From JAHJDS01 sp964569795 (GTDB lineage Bacteria > Desulfobacterota > Desulfarculia > Desulfarculales > JAHJDS01), in contig CAZMVB010000031.1 in the NCBI GenBank assembly GCA_964569795.1, positions 1 through 45,408 of the forward strand: a DNA stretch of 45,408 nt, given 5' to 3'. The stretch's first letter is position 1, and every line of letters starts with the position of its first letter. Positions 1 to 7,826 of this stretch are shown here, one piece after another. The position numbers were made by a program, and so were the translations under genes. The notes below the pieces were generated by a model that saw only the letters and a list, made by a program, of their open reading frames with translations, was not told the origin of the DNA and did no database searches.

Positions 1-113
1 GCGCGGATAAGCGAACGGCCGGGTCGCGGTGGCCTATGGTAGCCATAATGGGGGTGGAATGTAAAGCCGCACCCGGGGCGGGGACGTGGGACAGGCCTCG
101 GCAAAAATCCGGT

Positions 114-1841
114 CTATCCCGCGGCCAGTTCGGCCAGGCGCTCCCGGGCGAAGTCCAGGCCGGGGTCCAGCTCCAGGGCCGACTCCAGCATCTGCCGGGC
201 CTCGTCCAGACGGCCCAGCTTGGCCAGGTTGACCCCGATGTTGGCGTAGTCAATGGCCGAGCCGTGATCCAGCCGGATGGCCCGGGCGAACGATTCGATG
301 GCCGCCTCGTAAAAACCCAGCTTGAACAGGCAGACGCCTTCCTGCTGGAAGATCTCCTTCTGGGACGGGTCCAGCCCCTTGGCCCGGGCCAGGACGTCCA
401 CGGCGTCCTTGTAGCGCCCCATCTCCCGGAGGCAGATCGCCCGCTGGACCAGGATGGCCGCCAGCTCGTCGTCCGCGGGCAGGCGCGACTCGGCCAGGTC
501 CAGCCGGCTCAGGGCGGTCTCGAAGTCGCTCCGCTCCATCAACGACAGGCCCTCGAAAAACGGCAGATAGACCGTGTCCGGGTAGGCCTCCTGCAGTTCG
601 CCCAAAAGCTCGGCCGCCCCGGCCGCCCCGTCTCCCTGGACCAGCAGCCGGCCGGCGTGATAGGGCACCGAGGTGTCAAAGGTCCGATCCGAGAAATGGG
701 CCCCGGGGATGATGACGTACACCGCCGGCACGTCGAGCACCGGGTGGGTGACGTTGACCACATAGACGTTCAAGCCCAGCCCGGACAGGCTCGCGACTCC
801 CCGCTCGATCTCCAGGCGCAGGTTGTCGTCGCTGATGTCGGGCAGGTCGGACAGGGCCACCCGCCCGGTGCTCTCCAGCACGTAGTCGGCCTCGGCCAGG
901 GACTGGAACTTGGGCAGGGCGCTGACCACGTACTCGGTCTTGCGGTGAAAGTCCCCGGCCAGCTGGGCGATCTCGGTCAGGGCCCGGATCAGGGCCTTGG
1001 CCGGGCTGGTGGCCGTGCCCGAGGTATAGACGATCTCGCTCTTTTCGGGAAAGGTCGCCGGGTCCCAGGCGATGGCCCCCACCGAGGGGACGCCCGTGTC
1101 CAGCGAATAATCCAGGACCTTGACCTGGACCCCCTGGGCGGCGAATTTTCCGAGAAGCTCGACGGCCACCGGGTCGGCGATCGAGTCCGGATCGATCTCC
1201 GGGGTGGACAATCTCTCTCGCCAGGTCAGGGCCGAGACGTGGCGCTCGATGACCTCGCACAGGGCCTGGAGGACCGCCTCCTCGAGGCAGTTGCCGGCCG
1301 CCGGGCCGTTGAACTCGTTGATGGCGTAGAACCAGGACAGGGGGATCTGCTCGGTCCGGCCGGTGGTCAGGCAGGTCGCCTCGGTCCAGGCCAGGGGCAC
1401 TTCGGCCAGAAACCTTTCGGCCCGGTCTTGATCGGCCGAGGGGTGGTGGACCGCCTTGCAGAGTTCGATGAGGGGCATGGTCGGCCCGGCCAGGTCCACG
1501 GCCGGCATCTGCTGGAAATCACTCGTCTTCAGGAAATGAAAGAACGAGAACCGCTCGGCCAGTTCCATCAGGGCGCTGGCCTTGGCCTGGTCCGGAGTGG
1601 CCCCCTTGCCCATCTGCTTGGGCGTGCCGGTGTACAGGGTCGCTCCGGGGGCGCACATGCTGACAAAGACCGGGATGTTCAGCCGCCCGGAATCGATGCG
1701 CCGGACCTCCTCCAGGATGGGCTGGTCCAGCCGGTCAAAGCGGTCCATGACCCAGGCCATGGTCTCCTTTGGCCCGCGGACCTTGTCCTGATCGAAGGTG
1801 TATTTTTTTCGGACGTCGCCGAGCGTGATGCTTTTAGCCAT
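114..1841 (-). CDS. YcaO-domain protein with C-terminal TPR repeats
   Basis: A 575-residue protein. Residues about 30-420 form a YcaO domain: three acidic helices characteristic of the YcaO ATP site are visible, around residues 84-98 (ALMELAERFS), 184-201 (LCEVIERH) and 275-293 (ALIRALTEIAQ). Residues about 430-575 are tetratricopeptide repeats. YcaO enzymes use ATP to activate backbone amides, giving azolines, or thioamides when sulfide is supplied (family knowledge); the substrate here is not visible. The TPR tail suggests docking to a protein partner. The gene lies downstream of dsrC on the same strand, separated by 338 bases with a terminator-like hairpin, so it may have its own promoter. 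The ATG start has no obvious Shine-Dalgarno sequence just upstream. No TfuA or azoline dehydrogenase gene is adjacent. The domain call is firm; the substrate is unknown. Confidence 0.88.
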   Translation of the reverse strand: MAKSITLGDVRKKYTFDQDKVRGPKETMAWVMDRFDRLDQPILEEVRRIDSGRLNIPVFVSMCAPGATLYTGTPKQMGKGATPDQAKASALMELAERFSFFHFLKTSDFQQMPAVDLAGPTMPLIELCKAVHHPSADQDRAERFLAEVPLAWTEATCLTTGRTEQIPLSWFYAINEFNGPAAGNCLEEAVLQALCEVIERHVSALTWRERLSTPEIDPDSIADPVAVELLGKFAAQGVQVKVLDYSLDTGVPSVGAIAWDPATFPEKSEIVYTSGTATSPAKALIRALTEIAQLAGDFHRKTEYVVSALPKFQSLAEADYVLESTGRVALSDLPDISDDNLRLEIERGVASLSGLGLNVYVVNVTHPVLDVPAVYVIIPGAHFSDRTFDTSVPYHAGRLLVQGDGAAGAAELLGELQEAYPDTVYLPFFEGLSLMERSDFETALSRLDLAESRLPADDELAAILVQRAICLREMGRYKDAVDVLARAKGLDPSQKEIFQQEGVCLFKLGFYEAAIESFARAIRLDHGSAIDYANIGVNLAKLGRLDEARQMLESALELDPGLDFARERLAELAAG

Positions 1842-1924
1842 ATATTACATCGTTTTAGTGGTGTTTTGGTCCGTTCATATGCGCCGCCAGGAATTGGGCT
1901 CAAAGCTAAAAGGAAGAGCCGAAA

Positions 1925-1944
1925 AGACGGCCCGTGGGCCGTCT
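1925..1944 (-). terminator. hairpin with short T tract downstream of dsrC
   Basis: Read on the minus strand, AGACGGCCC and GGGCCGTCT form a perfect 9-bp stem around a two-base centre (realistically a four-base loop) and run into TTTT. It lies between dsrC and the YcaO gene and would end a dsrC transcript. The T tract is short, so efficiency is uncertain. Confidence 0.5.
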
Positions 1945-2149
1945 CAGGGCGCACCCGGAAGCCGTTGGGGGATGGCAGTCGATCCTAAACGGCCAGGTGT
2001 GATTCCGCGGCGACCCTGACTGCGCCGTCCCGACCCGGGGGGCATCCGGCCACTATGAATCAGCCCCGGCCCAAGGCCGAGGCTGACCGTTTGTCTCCGG
2101 CGAGACAGACCGCTGACGCCGCCCGTCAGGTTCGGGGGTCAAGATGGAC

Positions 2150-2168
2150 GGGGGACGGGTCGTCCCCC
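2150..2168 (-). terminator. GC-rich hairpin just after the dsrC stop codon
   Basis: GGGGGACG and CGTCCCCC form a perfect 8-bp stem with a 3-base loop, about 12 bases beyond the dsrC stop. No T tract follows on the minus strand. It may protect the 3' end of an abundant dsrC mRNA or assist termination; which one is inference. Confidence 0.4.
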
Positions 2169-2179
2169 GCCGATTCGAC

Positions 2180-2497
2180 CTAGACGCAACCCGTGGGCTT
2201 GGCCAGACCGGCCATCTTGCAGGCACCCTTGCCCGGTCCCGACGGGAACAGCTCGTAGATCTTCTTGAGCTTGTAGCCGGTGACCTTGGTCATGATCCGG
2301 ACCATGGGCGCGATGCCGTTTTTCTGGTAGTAGTCCTGAAGGTAGTGGATCACCTTCCAATGCTCTTCACCGATCTCGGTGATGCCCTCCTGGTCGGCCA
2401 CGGCCTGGGCAAAATCCTCGTCCCAATTCTCGGGGTTGGACAAGAAACCGTCTTCGTCAACCTCGTAGGTTTTGCCCCTGTATTCAATAGTCGGCAT
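2180..2497 (-). CDS. dsrC: DsrC, sulfur-carrier protein of dissimilatory sulfite reduction
   Basis: A 105-residue protein of normal DsrC/TusE length. The C-terminal arm contains Cys93 and the penultimate Cys104, with ten residues between them (GACKMAGLAKPTGCV). This two-cysteine arm marks true DsrC rather than TusE-type relatives with fewer cysteines. DsrC carries the sulfur from DsrAB-bound sulfite as a trisulfide, which the DsrMKJOP membrane complex then reduces (established for sulfate reducers). It starts at ATG after AGGAGGGAACTGA, a strong ribosome site. A TTGACA-type promoter and a 13-bp dyad lie upstream. No other dsr gene is in the window; stand-alone dsrC loci are usual in sulfate reducers. 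It is the best marker of the organism's metabolism here. Confidence 0.95.
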   Translation of the reverse strand: MPTIEYRGKTYEVDEDGFLSNPENWDEDFAQAVADQEGITEIGEEHWKVIHYLQDYYQKNGIAPMVRIMTKVTGYKLKKIYELFPSGPGKGACKMAGLAKPTGCV

Positions 2498-2545
2498 TCA
2501 GTTCCCTCCTAAAAATCCAGTCTCCCACTGGTACCTTGCCTGGTG

Positions 2546-2558
2546 CGCACAATGTGCG
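2546..2558 (-). promoter_or_regulatory. 13-bp dyad in the dsrC leader (candidate operator)
   Basis: CGCACA-A-TGTGCG is a perfect inverted repeat with a one-base centre, 19 bases downstream of the proposed -10 box of dsrC and upstream of its ribosome site. The position suits a repressor site near the transcription start. No regulator is assigned. Confidence 0.4.
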
Positions 2559-2577
2559 TTACGATTTTAACAAGGGA

Positions 2578-2606
2578 CAAATAACAATTCTGGCCTGGCT
2601 TGTCAA
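2578..2606 (-). promoter_or_regulatory. sigma70-type promoter of dsrC
   Basis: On the minus strand, TTGACA (2606-2601) matches the -35 consensus exactly. It is followed after 17 bases by TATTTG (2583-2578) as a weaker -10. The start codon lies about 80 bases downstream. The surroundings are A+T-richer than the coding DNA. Confidence 0.55.
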
Positions 2607-2635
2607 GCCGAAAAAATATCCGAGTTCCAAAGGGG

Positions 2636-3319
2636 TTATGATCGAACCGGCCTCACCATGTGAAGGGCCACCCGAACCTCCTCCCCGTCCGAACCCCGGA
2701 GGCGCACCTCCCGGCCCCGGGTTTCGAAGTCATCGCCCAGTTGCTCGAAAAATTGATGGGACACCGGCCACCGGCCGTGGGACAGCAGGACCTCGCCGCC
2801 CGGTTCGAGGTGTTTTTGGAGGAAGGCAACCATGGCCGGGAACTGGCTTTTCAGGTAGAGGATCTCGGAACCGACGATCACGTCGAAGCGGGGCAGGCTC
2901 GGCGGGTCGGTCCAGTCCACCACCCGGAACTCGACGTCTGGAAGGTCGTTCAGTTCGGCCGTGGCCCGGGAGAACTCGAGGGCCCGGGCCGAGACGTCGG
3001 TGATGGTCACCCGGTACCCGGCCGTGGCGGCGAACAGGCCGACCAGGCCCCGGCCCGCCCCCAGTTCCAGCAGGCGCTCGCCCGGACGGATGCGGCGCTC
3101 CAGGAGCACCCGGGCCAGGATCATGGTCGCCGGCCAGATGCGCGTCCAATAGGGCAGTTCGGCCCGCCCCGCCAGCCCGGCCTCCTCCTCGCCCTGGAGC
3201 GTCTCGTCGGACGGGTCCACGTCCAGGATTTTTAGTACGGTCCGGCCGATCCGGACGTCGCCCACCTCGGTCCGATATTTTTTCCTCAGGCGTTCAAGCG
3301 CCCCGGGTTCGATGCTCAT
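2636..3319 (-). CDS. class I SAM-dependent methyltransferase (METTL21/NNMT-like)
   Basis: A 227-residue protein. The ATG at 3319 is chosen over a longer reading frame because GGGAGGCGAG lies directly upstream of it. SAM-binding motif I is LLELGAGRGLVGLF, and a later DVIVGSEILY segment resembles the post-II region of lysine/small-molecule methyltransferases of the METTL21 type. The first 50 residues (KILDVDPSDETL) resemble the N-terminal lead-in of that family. These enzymes often methylate lysines on specific proteins, but the substrate cannot be read from sequence. It lies upstream of dsrC on the same strand, with 138 bases and a dsrC promoter between them. The fold is confident; the target is unknown. 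Confidence 0.75.
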   Translation of the reverse strand: MSIEPGALERLRKKYRTEVGDVRIGRTVLKILDVDPSDETLQGEEEAGLAGRAELPYWTRIWPATMILARVLLERRIRPGERLLELGAGRGLVGLFAATAGYRVTITDVSARALEFSRATAELNDLPDVEFRVVDWTDPPSLPRFDVIVGSEILYLKSQFPAMVAFLQKHLEPGGEVLLSHGRWPVSHQFFEQLGDDFETRGREVRLRGSDGEEVRVALHMVRPVRS

Positions 3320-3444
3320 CTCGCCTCCCGCGGTCTTAATAACACCCCGTTGATCAAGGGTCAATCTCACCGGCCCCCTTGCCCTGGCGGCCGTCTGACG
3401 CCCCCGGTAGAATTGAGTACATAACCATCTCGACAGGGGGAACC

Positions 3445-3855
3445 ATGGTCGCGACCGTAACCCGTCTCAGCCTGGTCTTCTCCGCCGCCGCCCTGGGCGG
3501 CCTGATAAACGGACTGGTGGTCTGGCTGTTCGGCCTGATCGGGATCACCAAGCTGCTGGGGGTGGCCATCGCCCCGCCGCTGACGCCGGCCATGCTCTAC
3601 GCCCGGATCGTCTGGGGCGGGATCTGGGGGGCTCTGTTTCTGTTGCCCCTGTGGCGCGGGTCGATCTGGTGGCGGGGTTTTTTGTATAGCCTGGGACCGA
3701 CCCTGGTCCAGTTGTTCATCGTCTTCCCGATCAAGGCCCACAAGGGCGTCCTGGGCCTCGAGCTCGGTTACCTGACGCCCCTGTTCGTGGTGGCCTTCAA
3801 CGCGGTCTGGGGCGTGACGGCCGCGGCCTGGCTGTGGGCGGCGGGCGAACGCTGA
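3445..3855 (+). CDS. small integral membrane protein, four predicted helices
   Basis: A 136-residue hydrophobic protein of unknown function. The ATG at 3445 is chosen for the AGGGGGAACC preceding it; an in-frame codon further upstream would add an unlikely polar leader. Four hydrophobic stretches are visible, at about residues 7-35, 48-72, 79-98 and 110-132, joined by short loops with arginine or lysine, as in small inner-membrane proteins. No catalytic motif stands out. It is divergent from the methyltransferase and precedes the DUF3352-like gene on the same strand, 83 bases away. Confidence 0.6.
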   Translation: MVATVTRLSLVFSAAALGGLINGLVVWLFGLIGITKLLGVAIAPPLTPAMLYARIVWGGIWGALFLLPLWRGSIWWRGFLYSLGPTLVQLFIVFPIKAHKGVLGLELGYLTPLFVVAFNAVWGVTAAAWLWAAGER

Positions 3856-3938
3856 CTTGTGCCGCCCCGGTGGCTGTGTTAGCCTGATCCGGTGCGCTTC
3901 GATCCGGGCGACACCCGGTCACAGCCAATGGACGGGGC

Positions 3939-5759
3939 ATGGGCAAGTGGTTTCTGAGAGGCGGCCTGGGCCTGCTGGCCGCGGTCATGGTTTTCCTGGG
4001 CTACCTGGCCGTCGATCTATTCTGGCCGTCCCGCTTCACCCCTCCGGCCCGGGTCATGCCCGCCGGGGCCGTGCTGTACGTGTCGCTGGACCACCTGTCA
4101 TCCGGCTGGCGGCGGGTCGAGAGGTCGCGCTGGTGGCAGGGCCTCACCCGGCAACTGGCTTCCGATCGCCTGATCCGGCTTCACCTGGAGCGACTCCGGC
4201 GGGAACTCAGCCGGGCCTCGGGGTTTGATCTGACCCGGTCCAATCTGATGAGCCTGCTGGGGCGGCACGCCAGCCTGGCCCTGTATCCCAGCCGTTCCGG
4301 GCCGGGGTGGCCCGGTCTGGGCGGCCTGAACTGGCTGGCCGCCGTCCGGGTGGATCACCGCCTGATCCTGCTCAAGTGGTTCATGGACGTTAAGGCCTGG
4401 GTTTCCTCCCGGTCGGAACTGACCTATCTTCGCCGCCGGGGACACCGCGTCGGCCGGATCCAGACCGACGCCGGACCGGTGTTCTTCTGGGTCCGGGGCG
4501 ACCACACCGTGTTCCTGGCCGGGTCGCTCGACCTGATCGAGGCCGTGCTGGCCCGGCTCGAACCGGACGGACCGCCGCGCCTGACCGCCGACCCCTACTT
4601 CAAGAAACTGGAGACCGGCCGCCCCGGCCAAACCGTGCTGACCGGATTCGTGCGGCTGGGTCACCCCCGGCTGGCCGCCTGGCGGGCCCGCCTGGCCGGG
4701 CTGGTGGCCGCCCGGCTGCCGCGTCCGGCCCCCCCGCTGGACCTGATCGCCTGGCCGGCCCCGCTGGTGGCGGCCCTGTATAATCCCTGGAAGAGCGTCG
4801 AGTCCATTGACGCCGTCTGGCTGGGCTCGGACCTGGTCCACACCCGCCTGGTCTGGACCCTCAAGCCCCGATCGTCGGCCCTGGGCAAAATTTACGGGGC
4901 GGTCCTGGACCCGGCCGGGCGCTCGACCGCCCCGGACCTGCTTAACCGGTCGCCCCTGCTCTGGCTGGGCCAGGCCGGCCTGCGGCCGGGGGCCTACGTG
5001 GCGGCCGCCGGCTGGTCCCCCCTGATCAAGGGGTGGCTGACCGGCCTCGCCCCCCTGATGGGCCTGAAATCCGCAAGGGAAGTCCTGGACCTGGCCGGTC
5101 CGGAGCTGGCCGTCCTGGTGGTCGATCTGTCCGCGCCCGGGTTTCTGCCCTGGCCGAACCTGGCCGCGATCGTCCGGATGAAGGATTCGGCCGCGGCCCG
5201 AAAACTCGACAGCGGACTCGTCAACCTGCTCAAGGCCCGGATGGCCTCCCGATTGAACCACCAGGCCGGCCCCCGGGGCCGGATCGACTACCTGGCCTTG
5301 CCCGGAATGAAGGTCGGCCTGACCGCCTCGGGGGCCTATCTGGTGGCCGGCAATGATCTGTCCCTGCTGGCCGCCTCCCAAAAGCGGCCCGGGCTCAGGG
5401 ACAACGACCCGGCCTGGCGGACGGCCATCAAGAATCGACGGGTCCAGTATCTGCTGTTCATCGCGCCGGGCCGCATCCTGGCCCGACCGGAGAGACTGAT
5501 CCCGATCCTGAATCTGTTGGGCCTGTCCTCCCGGGTGCTGCCCCTGTTCGAGCTGGGCCGGGTGGTCGATTGGCTGACCATCACCTCGCGGTGGGACGGC
5601 CGTCACGAGGCCCGTCTGGACCTCCGGCTGAACCTGCTGGATCGGCCGGTCAAGCCCCGGCTGCCCCTGGACCTGATCCGGCACTGGCTGGCCGGGCTGC
5701 GCCTCTCTCCCCTGGAACCGCCGGCCCGGCGCCCCGCCCCCGCCGGGCGGCAACGGTGA
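3939..5759 (+). CDS. membrane-anchored DUF3352-like protein
   Basis: A 606-residue protein with one N-terminal hydrophobic segment (residues about 6-28), so anchored in the inner membrane with the bulk outside. It then has a long region that resembles DUF3352-type proteins: an early VLYVSLDHL strand, leucine- and arginine-rich helices and repeated 'L(D/S)LIEAVLARL'-like segments. Function is unknown in that family. Start: ATG after GACGGGGC. Its stop overlaps the GTG start proposed for the next gene, implying translational coupling with the DUF362 protein. The very high G+C and leucine/arginine content matches the neighbours, so no transfer is indicated. The family placement is by general resemblance only. 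Confidence 0.6.
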   Translation: MGKWFLRGGLGLLAAVMVFLGYLAVDLFWPSRFTPPARVMPAGAVLYVSLDHLSSGWRRVERSRWWQGLTRQLASDRLIRLHLERLRRELSRASGFDLTRSNLMSLLGRHASLALYPSRSGPGWPGLGGLNWLAAVRVDHRLILLKWFMDVKAWVSSRSELTYLRRRGHRVGRIQTDAGPVFFWVRGDHTVFLAGSLDLIEAVLARLEPDGPPRLTADPYFKKLETGRPGQTVLTGFVRLGHPRLAAWRARLAGLVAARLPRPAPPLDLIAWPAPLVAALYNPWKSVESIDAVWLGSDLVHTRLVWTLKPRSSALGKIYGAVLDPAGRSTAPDLLNRSPLLWLGQAGLRPGAYVAAAGWSPLIKGWLTGLAPLMGLKSAREVLDLAGPELAVLVVDLSAPGFLPWPNLAAIVRMKDSAAARKLDSGLVNLLKARMASRLNHQAGPRGRIDYLALPGMKVGLTASGAYLVAGNDLSLLAASQKRPGLRDNDPAWRTAIKNRRVQYLLFIAPGRILARPERLIPILNLLGLSSRVLPLFELGRVVDWLTITSRWDGRHEARLDLRLNLLDRPVKPRLPLDLIRHWLAGLRLSPLEPPARRPAPAGRQR

Positions 5760-7111
5760 AACGAGCCATGCCCCTTCCCCGACCAGACGACCCCGGGGCC
5801 CCGGTCATCCTGACCCGTCAGGAGGGGCCGGAGTCCGTGGCCCGGGCCATCGCCGCGGTCGAAGGTTTTTCCGGGCTGACCCCGGACCGCCGGGTCCTGA
5901 TCAAGCCCAACCTGGTGGCCTGGCTCCGGAAGGTCCCCTATCCGCCCTTTGGGGTGGTGACCACCACCGCCGTGATCGAGGCCCTGATCCGGGCCCTCCG
6001 GGACATGGGCCTGACTGACATCACCATCGGCGAGGGGTCTATGATCAACCGTGAACTGGGCTGCTCGACCGGGGCCGCCTTCGAGGGCCTGGGATACCCG
6101 GAACTGGTCCGGCGGTACGGGATCAAGCTGGTCGATTTCAACCAGAGACCACACGATTTAGTCAAACTGGACAACAAGCCCTTTCGCCTCGCCCGGGACC
6201 TGGTCCGAGCCGACTTCTTGATCAGCCTGCCCACGCTCAAGACCCACAGCCAGACCACGGTCAGCCTGGGGCTCAAGAACATCAAGGGCGGCCTGAACGA
6301 CAAGTCGCGCCAGTTCTGTCACGGCCGCAAGCACGATCTGTCCGAGATGATCGCCCTGTTCGCCGACCATCTGTATCCCTCCCTGACCCTGATCGACGGG
6401 ACCTATCTGCTCGAGATGGGACCTCTGCACACCGGCCGGGCAAAGAGGCACGATCTGCTGATCTGCTCCCGGGATACGCTCAACGCCGACGCCGTCGGGG
6501 CGGCGGTCCTGGGGCAAGACCCGGGCCGGGTCAGGCACCTGGCGGCCGTGGCCCGGCGGCGGGGCCGCGTCTTGGACCCGGCGAGGATCGACGTGCGCGG
6601 TCTTGGGGTGGAGGAAGTGAGGTATGAGGCCGCCGTGAACCGGGAGTGGCTGCCCGACAACTCGGGGCCCCTGGCCTTTGCCCGGCAGGGAGTGACCGGT
6701 TTCCGGCTGCCCAATCACGACCACACCCTGTGTACGGGCTGCACCCTGATCTACAACCCGGCCCTGATGTTCATCCTGTCGGCCAACCAGGGCCAGGACC
6801 TGGGCGGGGCCGAGATGCTGACCGGCAAGGAGATGACGGCCGACGGCTCGGCCGAAGTGACGTTCTTGCTGGGCGACTGCTGTGTGGCCCACAACCAGAA
6901 GAACGATCGGATCAAGCGCCGGGTGGAGATCCCCGGCTGCCCGCCCCGGGTGACGGACATTGCCGAGGCCCTGATCCAGAACGGGATCCCGGCCCGGCCC
7001 GAGGTTTTCGGGAAATTCATGGCCCGAATGGTCGAGAAGTACGTCGCGGACCCGTCCTTTGAGATGGCCCATTTCCGGCCGGCTTGCCCGGCCGACTCGG
7101 AAGTGGTATGA
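5756..7111 (+). CDS. DUF362-domain protein with C-terminal cysteine motifs
   Basis: A 451-residue protein if started at GTG 5756, which overlaps the previous stop as GTGA and has GGGCGG upstream; ATG 5768 is the alternative. The N-terminal 300 residues carry the DUF362 pattern: VLIKPNL, later FLISLPTLKTH, GLKNIKGG and LTLIDGTYLLE. The C-terminal part has CTGC (about residue 325), GDCC and an IPGCPP segment, cysteines that could hold a metal centre or Fe-S cluster; this is inference. DUF362 proteins are common in anaerobes and often occur with ferredoxin-like domains; their reaction is not established. Coupling to the DUF3352-like gene suggests a joint role. Confidence 0.78.
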   Translation: MKRAMPLPRPDDPGAPVILTRQEGPESVARAIAAVEGFSGLTPDRRVLIKPNLVAWLRKVPYPPFGVVTTTAVIEALIRALRDMGLTDITIGEGSMINRELGCSTGAAFEGLGYPELVRRYGIKLVDFNQRPHDLVKLDNKPFRLARDLVRADFLISLPTLKTHSQTTVSLGLKNIKGGLNDKSRQFCHGRKHDLSEMIALFADHLYPSLTLIDGTYLLEMGPLHTGRAKRHDLLICSRDTLNADAVGAAVLGQDPGRVRHLAAVARRRGRVLDPARIDVRGLGVEEVRYEAAVNREWLPDNSGPLAFARQGVTGFRLPNHDHTLCTGCTLIYNPALMFILSANQGQDLGGAEMLTGKEMTADGSAEVTFLLGDCCVAHNQKNDRIKRRVEIPGCPPRVTDIAEALIQNGIPARPEVFGKFMARMVEKYVADPSFEMAHFRPACPADSEVV

Positions 7112-7142
7112 AGGTCCACGGATCGAACCGGAAAGGGGTGTC

Positions 7143-7775
7143 ATGCCGTCTCTGAATTCATGGAGCCTGGCGATCGTCGGCCTGGGGCTGGGCTTGAGCG
7201 CCCTGGCGGCCGCGCCGGCGGCGGCCCTGCCCCAGCCGGGGCGGCGGCCCGGCCTGACGACCGTAAACCGCCAGACGACCGTGGGCCGGCTCATCGCCAA
7301 GGCCCTGGACAAACTCCAGTCGCCCATGGGCGACCAAAAGGAGGCCTTGCGCCTTCTGCGCCGGGCCCTCAAGCTGGGCGGGGCCAAGGACCCCAACTGG
7401 CACGCCGCCTTTGCCCTGCTGGGACTGCGGATCAAGGCCCCGGACTCACGGGTCGCCGCGTCGTGCCTGGCCGCCCTCAAGCTTGACCCCAGAAACGACC
7501 TGGCCAAGCGGGTCCTGTTCGAACTGACCAAACGCCGGATCATGGCCCGGGGCCGGCTCGACCCGACCATGGGACGCGACAAGGACCGACCCATCAGGCT
7601 GAACGGCCTGTTCGCCGAGGAGTACGCCTACCTGACCTTATTCGGGGTGCGAAGCTGCGGGGACCCGGTGTTCAATCCCCGGAAAACCCTGGTCGCTTAC
7701 GTCTGCCGGAGTCACGCCGGAAAGGTCGTGACCTACTACTTTGACCGCAACGCCCTCCTGAAACGGGCCCGCTGA
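7143..7775 (+). CDS. secreted protein of unknown function
   Basis: A 210-residue protein. The ATG at 7143 follows GGAAAGGGGTGTC. Residues 1-28 form a clear Sec signal peptide (hydrophobic core, then AAPAAAL). The mature part has helix-rich segments at about residues 55-130 that look TPR-like (KALDKLQ, EALRLLRRALKL, FALLGLRIKA, CLAALKLDP), and a C-terminal region with two cysteines (SCGDPVF, YVCRSHAG) that could form a disulfide. No family recognised. It follows the DUF362 gene by 31 bases and is the last gene of this plus-strand run. Confidence 0.6.
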   Translation: MPSLNSWSLAIVGLGLGLSALAAAPAAALPQPGRRPGLTTVNRQTTVGRLIAKALDKLQSPMGDQKEALRLLRRALKLGGAKDPNWHAAFALLGLRIKAPDSRVAASCLAALKLDPRNDLAKRVLFELTKRRIMARGRLDPTMGRDKDRPIRLNGLFAEEYAYLTLFGVRSCGDPVFNPRKTLVAYVCRSHAGKVVTYYFDRNALLKRAR

Positions 7776-7826
7776 GGCGGCACCGGCCGGAGGCGCCCGA
7801 TTTTTCCAAGTCTTTGAAGAAGACGG

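Larger units (their letters stand above)
1842..2179. other. 338-base gene-free spacer between dsrC and the YcaO gene
   Basis: No convincing coding region on either strand. It holds hairpins at 1925-1944 and 2150-2168 (listed separately) and a smaller one near 2095 (TGTCTC, four-base loop, GAGACA). The part closest to the YcaO gene (about 1842-1920) is A+T-richer than its surroundings and is the likely place for that gene's promoter, but I cannot point to a clean -35/-10 pair. Confidence 0.6.

Noticed and set aside
1..113. Possible gene end at the left edge
   Set aside because: No frame with recognisable protein; nothing supportable in these bases.
36..1988. Long plus-strand reading frame opposite the YcaO gene
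   Set aside because: It is a codon-bias shadow: its product is low-complexity and Gly/Gln/Arg-rich, and the opposite strand encodes a clear YcaO-TPR protein.
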